Below are positions 18,324 through 26,191 of a stretch of 64,000 nt of DNA, piece after piece. This DNA is from Lichenicola sp964658455 (GTDB lineage: Bacteria; Pseudomonadota; Alphaproteobacteria; Acetobacterales; Acetobacteraceae): contig CAZZZA010000003.1 of NCBI GenBank assembly GCA_964658455.1, forward strand, positions 1 to 64,000. Direction: 5' to 3'. The notes under the pieces were generated by a model, which was given only the letters and a program-made list of their open reading frames with translations, had not been told where the DNA came from and searched no databases. Position numbers and translations under genes: made by a program. Position 1 is the stretch's first letter. Each line of letters opens with the position of its first letter.

Positions 18324-18445
18324 TGCTTGAGACGCCGAGCCTATGCCCAGATCCCGGCGAGGTCCAGCACGCTTGGCGCCGGCGCCGCAACAAGCACGGC
18401 GACGTTTCCCGGGCCATTGCGGCACCTGGCGGTCGGTGGTAGACG

Positions 18446-18463
18446 GTCTTGTCCGGACAAGAC
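18446..18463. promoter_or_regulatory. probable GntR operator, perfect 18-bp palindrome
   Basis: GTCTTGTCCGGACAAGAC is a perfect 18-bp inverted repeat between the divergent GntR gene and the binding-protein gene at 18505. A weak promoter (TTGCGG at 18417-18422, 17-nt spacer, TAGACG at 18440-18445) ends directly before it, the same arrangement as at 14071-14117. HutC-type GntR proteins bind short palindromes of this size. Confidence 0.68.
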
Positions 18464-18504
18464 GGACCAAAAATACCGACCACAAAGTCGATCGGGGGGA
18501 AGTC

Positions 18505-19470
18505 GTGGGAAGAATATCGTTCGGGATCGTCGTGACATCGTCGTTGCTCATGCTGGCGGCGCCCGGGGCACGGTCCGCGACCTATGACCAGACGACGCTG
18601 GTCCATCCGGTGAGCAAGGAACTCACCATCATCATGGTGCCGAAGGTCGTGCATCCCTGGTACAAGCCGGTCCAGGACGGCGCGCATTATGCGATCGACG
18701 AACTCAAGAAGCAGGGCATCGTCGTCAACCTGATCTGGGACGCGACCCCGACGGCGGACGTCAACCAGCAGAACCAGCGCATCGAGACCGACATCGGGCG
18801 GCAGCCCGACGGGCTCGCGGTGTCGTGCCTGAACCCGGCCACCAACACCGAACTGCTCGACGAGGCGGTGCAGCGGCACATCCATCTGATCACCTTCGAT
18901 ACGTCCTGCGGCGGCAGCTACCCGTTCGTGGGTCACCGGGCGGATGAGCAGGACGGCCGCAGCATGGCCGACTATATGGGCCAGAAGCTCGGCGGCAGCG
19001 GCGAGATCGGCATCCTGACCGGAAGCCTGACCGCGCCCAACCACGTGGCCAGGACCAGGGGATTCAAGGAAGAGATCGCGTCGAAATACCCGAACATGAA
19101 GATCGTGTTCGACCGGCCCGACAATGACAGCCTGACCACCGCGGTGACGCTGACCGAGAACGCGCTGCAGGCCCATCCGGACCTCAAGGGCATCTACGGC
19201 GCCGACGGCTCGGCGCCGGTCGGCGCGGCCCGGGTCGTGGCCTCCGCGAGCCAGGCCGGCAAGGTCCTCGTCACCGGCGCAGGGGACATCCCCGAGACCT
19301 ACCCGCTGATGGAATCAGGCGTGATCGCGGCGGTGACGGCGCAGCGGCAATGGGAAATCGGCTACTGGTGCGTCCAGTATCTGGTCGCCCTGAACGAGGG
19401 ACACACGATTCCCGCCGAGCACGACACCGGCGCCTTCTTGCTCGACAAGAGCTTCCTGGACCACCATTGA
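18505..19470 (+). CDS. sugar ABC transporter substrate-binding protein (RbsB-like)
   Basis: Periplasmic binding protein of the Peripla_BP_4 fold, 321 aa. The start is GTG 18505, preceded by GGGGGGA at 18494-18500, and gives a Sec signal peptide (ISFGIVVTSSLLMLAAPGARS). The open frame back to 18343 would cross the operator and is rejected. The mature part has LTIIMVPKVVHPWYKPVQDG and a middle TFDTSCGGSYPFVGHRADEQDG hinge. First gene of the plus-strand catabolic operon; ATPase and permease follow. Confidence 0.9.
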   Translation: MGRISFGIVVTSSLLMLAAPGARSATYDQTTLVHPVSKELTIIMVPKVVHPWYKPVQDGAHYAIDELKKQGIVVNLIWDATPTADVNQQNQRIETDIGRQPDGLAVSCLNPATNTELLDEAVQRHIHLITFDTSCGGSYPFVGHRADEQDGRSMADYMGQKLGGSGEIGILTGSLTAPNHVARTRGFKEEIASKYPNMKIVFDRPDNDSLTTAVTLTENALQAHPDLKGIYGADGSAPVGAARVVASASQAGKVLVTGAGDIPETYPLMESGVIAAVTAQRQWEIGYWCVQYLVALNEGHTIPAEHDTGAFLLDKSFLDHH

Positions 19471-19516
19471 GCGGGCGGCGGACGATCCGGGCCGGCTGCA
19501 GGGAACGCCGGTAGCG

Positions 19517-21007
19517 ATGTTCTCCCGCGCCCTCGACGTCTGCGACGTCACCCAGCGGTTCGGCGCCCTGACGGCCCTGTCCGACGTCTCCCTGAGCATC
19601 GCCGCGGGAACCATCCATGCGGTGATCGGGGAGAACGGCGCCGGCAAGAGCACGCTGATGAACGTCATCTGCGGCAACCTCCATCCGACGGCCGGCTGCC
19701 TGCGCGTCGATGGAGAGCAGGTGGCGTTCAGGTCGCCCCTCGAGGCGCAACGCGCCGGCATCGCGATCGCGCCGCAGGAGATCCTCCTGGCCCCGCAACT
19801 GACGGCGGCGGAGAACGTCGTGCTCGGCCGTCATGCACGCAAAAACGGCATGGTCGACTGGCGCGAGAGCCGGCGGCAGGCCGCCGCCGCGCTCGACGAG
19901 ATCGACCCGACGATCGACCCGGACCAGCAGGCCCAGGACCTCACCTCTGCGCAGCAGCAGCTGGTGCAGATCGCCAGGGTGATCTCCACCGGCGCCAGGC
20001 TCCTGGTATTCGACGAGCCGACGGCGGCACTGACCGACCGCGAGAGCCGGCGGCTGTTCACCTTCCTGCAGCGGTTCCGCGCATCGGGCGGTGCCGCGCT
20101 CTACGTGTCGCATCGGCTGGAAGAGGTGCTCCACCTGTCCGACGCCATCAGCGTGATGCGGGATGGGCGGCACGTCGGCGATCTCGATCCGGCCCGGACC
20201 AGCAAGGACGAGATGATCAAGGCGATGGCCGGGCGGGACGTGCTTCGCAAGGATCTGCGGGCCACGCTGCCGTTCCTGGATGCCGGCGAGGTCGCCATGC
20301 GCGTCACCGACCTCTCGCTGGCGGGTCGGTTCGCCGATGTCAGCTTCGACCTGCGCAAGGGCGAGATCCTGGCGATCGGCGGGCTGATCGGCTCCGGGCG
20401 GACCGAACTGGCGCTCGCCCTGTTCGGGGCAACGCCGCCGGACTCCGGCGAGATCGTCTTCTTCGGCAAGAAGACGGCATTCCACAGCCCCGCCGAGGCG
20501 ATCCGGGCCGGGCTCGCCTATCTTCCGGAGGAGCGCAAGCGGGACGGCATCTTTCCGTTGATGAGCGTCGCCGAGAACATCGCGCTTCCGAACTTTGCCA
20601 GGCTGTCCGCCAAGGTGGGTATCTCCTGGGATGCGGTGCAAAAGAAGGCCGACGCCTTCATCGAGTCGATGCCGATCAAGGCAAGCTCCGGCCGCCAGCT
20701 CATCGGCCATCTCAGCGGCGGCAATCAGCAGAAGGCGATCCTGGCGCGCTGGATCATGAGCGGCTGCCGGATCCTGATTCTCGACGAGCCGACACGGGGT
20801 ATCGATGTGAAAGCCAAGCGGGAGATCCAGACGCTGCTCCGCACGCTCGCGCAGCAGGGCCTGAGCATCATCTACATATCGTCGGAGCTGCAGGAACTGC
20901 TCGACGTCTCCGACCGTGTGCTGCTGATGCATGAGGGACGCGTGAAGGGCATCGTGCCCACGGAGGGCACTTCGCAGGAAGGCCTTCTGGCCGTGGCGAT
21001 GAGCTGA
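19517..21007 (+). CDS. sugar ABC transporter ATP-binding protein, RbsA type (tandem NBDs)
   Basis: Duplicated ATPase of 496 aa. NBD1: GENGAGKSTLMN (about residues 38-49) and LVFDEPTAAL. NBD2: GLIGSGRTEL (degenerate P-loop usual in this family), signature LSGGNQQKAILARW and Walker B LILDEPTRGIDV. Unlike the ATPase at 5461-6969, NBD2 keeps the catalytic Glu. It is 46 nt after the binding protein and 4 nt before the permease, so the three form one importer. Confidence 0.93.
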   Translation: MFSRALDVCDVTQRFGALTALSDVSLSIAAGTIHAVIGENGAGKSTLMNVICGNLHPTAGCLRVDGEQVAFRSPLEAQRAGIAIAPQEILLAPQLTAAENVVLGRHARKNGMVDWRESRRQAAAALDEIDPTIDPDQQAQDLTSAQQQLVQIARVISTGARLLVFDEPTAALTDRESRRLFTFLQRFRASGGAALYVSHRLEEVLHLSDAISVMRDGRHVGDLDPARTSKDEMIKAMAGRDVLRKDLRATLPFLDAGEVAMRVTDLSLAGRFADVSFDLRKGEILAIGGLIGSGRTELALALFGATPPDSGEIVFFGKKTAFHSPAEAIRAGLAYLPEERKRDGIFPLMSVAENIALPNFARLSAKVGISWDAVQKKADAFIESMPIKASSGRQLIGHLSGGNQQKAILARWIMSGCRILILDEPTRGIDVKAKREIQTLLRTLAQQGLSIIYISSELQELLDVSDRVLLMHEGRVKGIVPTEGTSQEGLLAVAMS

Positions 21008-21011
21008 GGAT

Positions 21012-22001
21012 ATGCCGATGTATCAGCACGTCACGCTGGCTGCTTCGGCGCCGCATCGCCGGCCCTGGAGAACGGCGCTCGGCCGGTTCGGATCGGCGGG
21101 GATCTTCGGCGCCCTGCTCGTCCTGTGCGTCCTCCTGTCGCTGGTGACGCCCAGGTTCCTCAACACCTACAACCTGATGACGGTGCTGCGGCAGGCGTCG
21201 TTCGTCGGCATCATCGCCTTCGGCGAAACCCTGGTCCTGCTCACCGGCGGCATCGATCTCTCGGTCGGCGCCGCTGCAGGCTTCTCGGCGATCGTCGGCT
21301 CGATCTGTCTCGTCAATCTCGGGCTCGATCCGTATCTCGTCATTCCCGTGACCTGCTGCTTCGGGTTGCTGGTCGGCCTGATCAACGGCTTCCTGATCGC
21401 GTATGTCGGACTGAACTCGTTCATCGTGACGCTGGCCTCGTGGCAGGTACTGGCCGGCGCCACACTGGTGGTGACGGAGGGCAATCCGGTAGGCCCGCTC
21501 GGCGAGACCTTCCAGCGTTTCGGCCGTAGCGAGGTGTTCGGCGTGTCCGGCCCGGTGATCGCCTTTCTCGCCCTGGCCGCGATCTTCAGCTTCGTGCTGG
21601 CGCGAATGCCGTTCGGCCGCAACATCTACGCGGTCGGCGGCAACCGGTCGGCAGCCTCGCTGGTCGGCATCGCCGTCAAGCGCGTCGAGCTGCTGGTGTT
21701 CGGCCTGTCCGGCTGTCTGGCGGCGCTGGCCGGCATCCTCTACGCCAGCCGGATGAACTCCGCCGATCCTTCGGTGGGAGTCGGCTGGCTGATGCCCGCC
21801 ATCACCGCATCGATCATCGGCGGCGTCTCGCTGCGCGGCGGCCAGGGAACCATCGCCGGCACGGTCGGGGGCGCGCTGCTGATGGCGGTGCTCGATAACG
21901 GCATCGTTCTCGCCAACATCTCGTCCTACTGGCAGCAGGTCATCATCGGCTGCGTGGTGCTGCTGGCGATCCTGGTCGACCTGCTGCGGCAGCGGCAATG
22001 A
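21012..22001 (+). CDS. sugar ABC transporter permease, RbsC type
   Basis: Membrane subunit of the second RbsABC-type importer, 329 aa, about ten hydrophobic helices. Family motifs are GGIDLSVGAAAGFSAIVGS and, late, ITASIIGGVSLRGGQGTIAGTVGG. ATG 21012 is taken; the in-frame ATG at 21018 is an alternative. An 85-nt gap to the SDR is the largest within this operon. Confidence 0.92.
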   Translation: MPMYQHVTLAASAPHRRPWRTALGRFGSAGIFGALLVLCVLLSLVTPRFLNTYNLMTVLRQASFVGIIAFGETLVLLTGGIDLSVGAAAGFSAIVGSICLVNLGLDPYLVIPVTCCFGLLVGLINGFLIAYVGLNSFIVTLASWQVLAGATLVVTEGNPVGPLGETFQRFGRSEVFGVSGPVIAFLALAAIFSFVLARMPFGRNIYAVGGNRSAASLVGIAVKRVELLVFGLSGCLAALAGILYASRMNSADPSVGVGWLMPAITASIIGGVSLRGGQGTIAGTVGGALLMAVLDNGIVLANISSYWQQVIIGCVVLLAILVDLLRQRQ

Positions 22002-22086
22002 GAGGCGCTGCCCCGACATGCGCGAGGACGGCGGATCGCGATGTCCGGTTTCCTGTCTTCTGGGTAACGATCGATTGGAAGGTGTC

Positions 22087-22854
22087 ATGAGACTGTTCAG
22101 TCTGGCCGGCAAGACGGCCTTCGTCACCGGTGCCGCCAGCGGTATCGGCCGGGCCATCGCCGTCGGTCTGGCCGAGGCCGGCGCCGACGTCGCCTGCTTC
22201 GGACGGCCCGCGCGGGCGCAGGACCTCGAGGCCGCCGCGCATGAGATCGAGGCGCATGGCCGCAAGGCGATCGTCGTGCTCGGCTCGGTGACGTCCCCGG
22301 ACGCGCTGCAAGCGGCGATCGAGAAGAGCGAGGCGACGCTCGGCGCGTTGGATGTCGCGATCAACAGCGCCGGCATCGCCCATGCCGAACCGGCCGAGAC
22401 GCTCGGCCTGGCCGACTGGAACCGGCTCTACGAGACGAACGTCACCGGCATCTTCCTGTCGTGCCAGGCCGAAGGCCGGCGCATGCTGGCACGCGGGCGG
22501 GGCTCGATCGTCAACATCTCCTCGATCTCGGGGATCATCGTCAATCGCGGCCTGAACCAGGTGCACTACAACTCGTCGAAGGCGGCGGTCACCCATCTCT
22601 CCAAGAGCCTGGCGATGGAGTGGGCCGATCGTGGCGTCCGCGTGAATGCGATCAGTCCGGGCTACACCCTGACGCCGATGAACAAGCGCAGCGAAGTGGC
22701 CGACCAGCTCTCGATCTTCCAGCGCGACACGCCGATGCAACGCATCGCCTCGGCGGACGAGATGGTCGGCCCGGCCGTCTTCCTCGCCTCCGAGGCGGCG
22801 AGCTTCGTCACCGGCATCGACCTCGTCGCCGACGGAGGCTTCAGTTGCTGGTGA
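22087..22854 (+). CDS. SDR family polyol/sugar dehydrogenase
   Basis: Classical short-chain dehydrogenase, 255 aa. Cofactor loop TGAASGIG, NSAGIAH, catalytic Ser in NISSISG and YNSSK, and C-terminus LVADGGFSCW. The YNSSK-to-YTLTPMNKR stretch resembles the group containing D-threitol, xylitol and sorbose/fructose-reducing enzymes, so oxidation of an imported polyol to a ketose is likely. The ATG at 22087 is preceded by GGAAGG; the frame is open from 22018 but lacks a good site there. Confidence 0.9.
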   Translation: MRLFSLAGKTAFVTGAASGIGRAIAVGLAEAGADVACFGRPARAQDLEAAAHEIEAHGRKAIVVLGSVTSPDALQAAIEKSEATLGALDVAINSAGIAHAEPAETLGLADWNRLYETNVTGIFLSCQAEGRRMLARGRGSIVNISSISGIIVNRGLNQVHYNSSKAAVTHLSKSLAMEWADRGVRVNAISPGYTLTPMNKRSEVADQLSIFQRDTPMQRIASADEMVGPAVFLASEAASFVTGIDLVADGGFSCW

Positions 22855-22912
22855 CGCGGCCCGGCAGGGGCTTGCGACATCCCGCGGTGGCGACAAGCGG
22901 AGACACAAGGCC

Positions 22913-23920
22913 ATGAGCGATACGACGATGCGCGCCATCAGTGTGCGCCACGATCTCGGCATCGAGCTGATCGAGACCCCGGCCCCCTCGCCCGCCGACG
23001 ACGAGATCGTGCTGATGCCGCTGGCTGCCGGGATCTGCGGCACCGACCTGCACATCGTCAAAGGCGAGTTCCCGCAGGCGGTGTTTCCGGTGATCCCGCT
23101 GCACGAATTCGCCGGCCGGGTCGTGGCGGTGGGGCGGAACGTGCGCGGGTTCCGCGAGGGCGACCTGGCCACCGCCGACCCCAACATCGCCTGCGGCGCC
23201 TGCCGCTGGTGCCGGGCCAGCCGGCCGAATTTGTGCGAGCGCCTCGCGGTGACCGGCGTGACCCGACCGGGCGCCGCGGCGGAGCGGGTCGCGGTGCCGG
23301 CCCGTTGCGCCCACCTGCTCCCCACAGGGCTCACCCCCGCGCAGGGCGCCATGGTCGAGCCGCTGGCGTGCGCCTGCAATGCGCTGACCCGCGCCGGCTC
23401 GCTGAAGGACAAGCGCGTGCTGGTACTGGGCAGCGGCATCATGGGGCTGCTGATCACCCTGGCCGGCCGTCGCGACCGGCCCGCAGAGATCTGGGTCTCC
23501 GATCCGGCACCGGCCAAGCACCCGGTCGCCCGCGGCGTCGGTGCGGACCGGGTGGTGCAGCCCTCCGACCTCGCCGGTGAGCGCTTCGACGTCGTGTTCG
23601 AGGCGGCCGGCGTTCCGGCGGCGGCGCAGCAGGTGATGGAGCTGCTCAACCCGATGGGGGTGTGGATGCAGGTCGGCGTGCTCGCACCCGATGCGCGCGT
23701 GGCGCTGTCGCCGTTCCTGGTGTTCGAGCGCGAGATCAGCATCATCGGTTCGAACTCGCTCGCCGACAAGTTTCCGATGGCCCTCGAGCTGATGCCGGAC
23801 ATCGCGAAACAGGCCGATACCCTGATCACCAACAAGGTCAGCGTCTGGGACTTCGACGCCGCGCTCGCGAGCGCGCGCGGACCGCGCTCGGTCAAGACCC
23901 AGGTCACCTTCGACATCTGA
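22913..23920 (+). CDS. zinc-dependent alcohol (polyol) dehydrogenase, MDR superfamily
   Basis: Medium-chain dehydrogenase of 335 aa. Catalytic zinc site: Cys in GICGTDLH and His-Glu in LHEFAG. Structural zinc site: the four-Cys lobe CGACRWCRASRPNLC. Rossmann motif LGSGIMG. Sorbitol/threonine-dehydrogenase-like enzymes oxidise a secondary hydroxyl with NAD(P). Together with the SDR just upstream, two dehydrogenases are available for successive or alternative polyol oxidations. Confidence 0.9.
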   Translation: MSDTTMRAISVRHDLGIELIETPAPSPADDEIVLMPLAAGICGTDLHIVKGEFPQAVFPVIPLHEFAGRVVAVGRNVRGFREGDLATADPNIACGACRWCRASRPNLCERLAVTGVTRPGAAAERVAVPARCAHLLPTGLTPAQGAMVEPLACACNALTRAGSLKDKRVLVLGSGIMGLLITLAGRRDRPAEIWVSDPAPAKHPVARGVGADRVVQPSDLAGERFDVVFEAAGVPAAAQQVMELLNPMGVWMQVGVLAPDARVALSPFLVFEREISIIGSNSLADKFPMALELMPDIAKQADTLITNKVSVWDFDAALASARGPRSVKTQVTFDI

Positions 23921-23935
23921 AAGAGGAATACCGTC

Positions 23936-24754
23936 ATGTCCGATATCAAGAACGTTCCCAACCTCGCGCACGGCTACCGGATGCAGCGGCTGTTCCCGGC
24001 GACGCAGGCCGCGATCATCTGCCCGATCGACCATGGGCTGATCTTTCCGCGCGAGCGCATGAAGGGTCTGGAGGCGCCGGCGCGCACCCTCAGCGGGCTC
24101 TCCGGTCAAGGCGCGACCGGTTTCATGATGAGCCCCGGCATCGTCAAGCAGACCCAGGTCGAGCTGGGCCAGAAGGGCCATCTGTCGCGGGTGATGGCCA
24201 TCGATTCGTTCTGGCCGATCACCGATGCGGCGAGCGGCTTCGGCAACCTGATCGCAACGGTGGAGGACGCGGTCCGTCTCGGCGTCGACTGCGTCAAGCT
24301 GCTGATGCCGTGGAACGTGCCGAACGAGCAGAAGGTCGCGCTGACCGAGCGGCTCGGCAAGGTGATCTCCGAGGCCGCCAGGTGGCAGATGCCGGTCATG
24401 GTCGAGCCGGTGCTGATCGGCGCCGAGCGCACCAAGGAGGTCCTGGCGGAGGAGTTCGAGATCTCGCGCATCGCTTACGATCTCGGCGCCGACATCATCA
24501 AGATCGCCTTTCCCGGCGCCGAGGCGACGGCGCGGCTGGTCGACGAGCTGCAGGTCCCGCTGGTGATCGCTGGCGGTCCGCTGCTGCCGGGCGACCTGAA
24601 GCAGGCGCTGCGCGAGGTCGAGGATGCGGTGAGCGCCGGCGCGCAGGGCCTCATCGTCGGCCGCAATGTCTGGTCGCGCGACGCGTCGGCGGCGGCCGAG
24701 ATGATGGCCGAGCTGGGCCGGATCGCGCGCGATCACCACAAGCGGCTCTGGTAA
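23936..24754 (+). CDS. class I aldolase of the DeoC/FbaB/LsrF superfamily
   Basis: TIM-barrel Schiff-base aldolase, 272 aa. It shows the family motif PIDHG near the N-terminus, a lysine in DIIKIAFPG (Lys189) positioned as the Schiff-base residue, and the phosphate-binding ends IAGGPLL and GLIVGRNVW. Related proteins include LsrF, FbaB-type fructose-1,6-bisphosphate aldolases and YihT; sequence alone does not choose. Between two dehydrogenases and two kinases it probably cleaves a phosphorylated ketose to a triose (phosphate) and an aldehyde. GAGGA lies just upstream of the ATG. Confidence 0.82.
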   Translation: MSDIKNVPNLAHGYRMQRLFPATQAAIICPIDHGLIFPRERMKGLEAPARTLSGLSGQGATGFMMSPGIVKQTQVELGQKGHLSRVMAIDSFWPITDAASGFGNLIATVEDAVRLGVDCVKLLMPWNVPNEQKVALTERLGKVISEAARWQMPVMVEPVLIGAERTKEVLAEEFEISRIAYDLGADIIKIAFPGAEATARLVDELQVPLVIAGGPLLPGDLKQALREVEDAVSAGAQGLIVGRNVWSRDASAAAEMMAELGRIARDHHKRLW

Positions 24755-24765
24755 TCCCGAACCGG

Positions 24766-26175
24766 ATGGCAACGCCACGGGCCCGGACCGGCCGGCAGGT
24801 CTGGTGCGGGATCGATATCGGCACCACCAACGTCAAGGCGTTGCTGGTGGACGCGGCCGGCGAGGTGCTGGCGCGCGCCTCCAGGCCGACTCCTCGGGTG
24901 CCGGACGCGTTCGGCGCCTGCACCGATGCCGACCAGATCTTCGAGCTGGTCGAGGAACTCATCCTGCTGGCGTGGCGCGAGGCACGGCTGTCATCGCCGT
25001 TGCTCGGCCTGTGCGTCGGCGGCGTCGGCGAGGACGGGGTGCTGCTCGACCGCGCGCTGCGGCCGCTCGAGCTGTCGATCCCCTGGAACGACCGCCGGGC
25101 GGCGGCGCAGGCCGACCGGTTGTCGGCTTCGCCCTTGTGGCGCGGGCCCGGCAGCCCGGTGATGGAGCCGACCAGGACCGCCGCGAAATGGGCCTGGCTG
25201 CGCGACAATCGCCCCGCCGCGCTGCAGGACACCGCGACGTGGGTGGCGCTGACCGACTACCCGGCGACGCGCTGGACCGGCCGTCCGTTCATGAGCCGCA
25301 CCCTGGCCAGCCGGACCGCCTGCTACGATGCCCTCGGCCGCGCCTGGCTGCCGGACCTGCTCGCCGCCAGCGGCGCGCCTCCGCTGCCGCCGGTGCTGTC
25401 CGGCGGCGAGATCGTCGGGCCGGCCCGGTCCGAACGGCTGCGGGCACAGGGCGTGATCGCGGAACGAACCATGGTGGTGGCGGGCGGCCACGACCATCCG
25501 ATGGGCGCCTTCCTGGTCTGCGGCACCGCGCCGGGGGCGATCCTGGATTCGATGGGCACCGCCGAGCTGATCTATGTCGAGGGCGACGGCAGCGGCGCCG
25601 CCGGCGCATCCGATCACGGCTTCCACACCTCGGCATCGATGCTCGACGGCCGCACCGCCTGGCTCGCGGTGCTGGAACTCTCGCGGATGCTGGAGCCGTT
25701 GCAGGCGGCGGACCACCCGCTGCAGGCGCTGTTCGCGTCGGTCATGGCGGGCGACCCGATTCAGGGCGCTCCGGGCGCCGGCGGCCAGCGCTTCGCCCCC
25801 GGCGACGACAGCTCGGCGTTCGCGCCGCGGGCACCCGGCGCGGACCGCCTGCGCGCGGTGCTGGAAGGCGGCGCCAGGGCCACGCGATCGCTGATCGCCC
25901 AGGCGGACCGGCTGGCCGGTGCGCCGGAGCCCGGACCGGTGTTCGTCGCCGGCGGCTGGGGCCGGTCGGACAGCCTGCTGCAGCTGCGCGCCGACATCAT
26001 CGGCCGGCCGCTGCGCCGGGTCAGCGAGCCGCAGCTCTCCGCGCTCGGCAGCGCGCATCTGGCGGCCCGCGGCACCGGCGCCGTGCTGCCGATCACGCTC
26101 GGCACGCACAGCTTCGCACCGGATCCCGGGATGACGGCGGTCTACGCGCGGCATTTCGGGACCGATCCGGCATGA
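24766..26175 (+). CDS. FGGY-family carbohydrate kinase
   Basis: Sugar kinase of 469 aa. Phosphate-1 motif CGIDIGTTNVKALLVDAAGE at residues 13-32; GGHDHPMGAF and the C-terminal VAGGWGRSDSLLQLRAD are adenosine-site motifs. The frame is open from 23662 through the previous genes, but ATG 24766, 11 nt after the aldolase stop, gives a normal N-terminus. The ribosome-binding site is poor. It probably phosphorylates the ketose made by the upstream dehydrogenases. It differs clearly from the other FGGY kinase at 11376. Confidence 0.88.
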   Translation: MATPRARTGRQVWCGIDIGTTNVKALLVDAAGEVLARASRPTPRVPDAFGACTDADQIFELVEELILLAWREARLSSPLLGLCVGGVGEDGVLLDRALRPLELSIPWNDRRAAAQADRLSASPLWRGPGSPVMEPTRTAAKWAWLRDNRPAALQDTATWVALTDYPATRWTGRPFMSRTLASRTACYDALGRAWLPDLLAASGAPPLPPVLSGGEIVGPARSERLRAQGVIAERTMVVAGGHDHPMGAFLVCGTAPGAILDSMGTAELIYVEGDGSGAAGASDHGFHTSASMLDGRTAWLAVLELSRMLEPLQAADHPLQALFASVMAGDPIQGAPGAGGQRFAPGDDSSAFAPRAPGADRLRAVLEGGARATRSLIAQADRLAGAPEPGPVFVAGGWGRSDSLLQLRADIIGRPLRRVSEPQLSALGSAHLAARGTGAVLPITLGTHSFAPDPGMTAVYARHFGTDPA

Positions 26176-26191
26176 ATGGAAGCAGAACGTC

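Noticed and set aside
18343..18504. N-terminal extension of the binding protein back to 18343
   Set aside because: It would be Arg-rich, crosses the palindrome and promoter, and lacks a signal-peptide start; GTG 18505 has a strong ribosome-binding site and signal peptide.
19271..20932. 553-codon minus-strand open frame opposite the RbsA-type ATPase
   Set aside because: The plus frame has full Walker and signature motifs; the antisense frame is His/Arg/Asp-rich with no recognisable fold.
22841..24778. 645-codon minus-strand open frame opposite the alcohol dehydrogenase and aldolase
   Set aside because: It is the shadow of two well-defined plus-strand enzymes.
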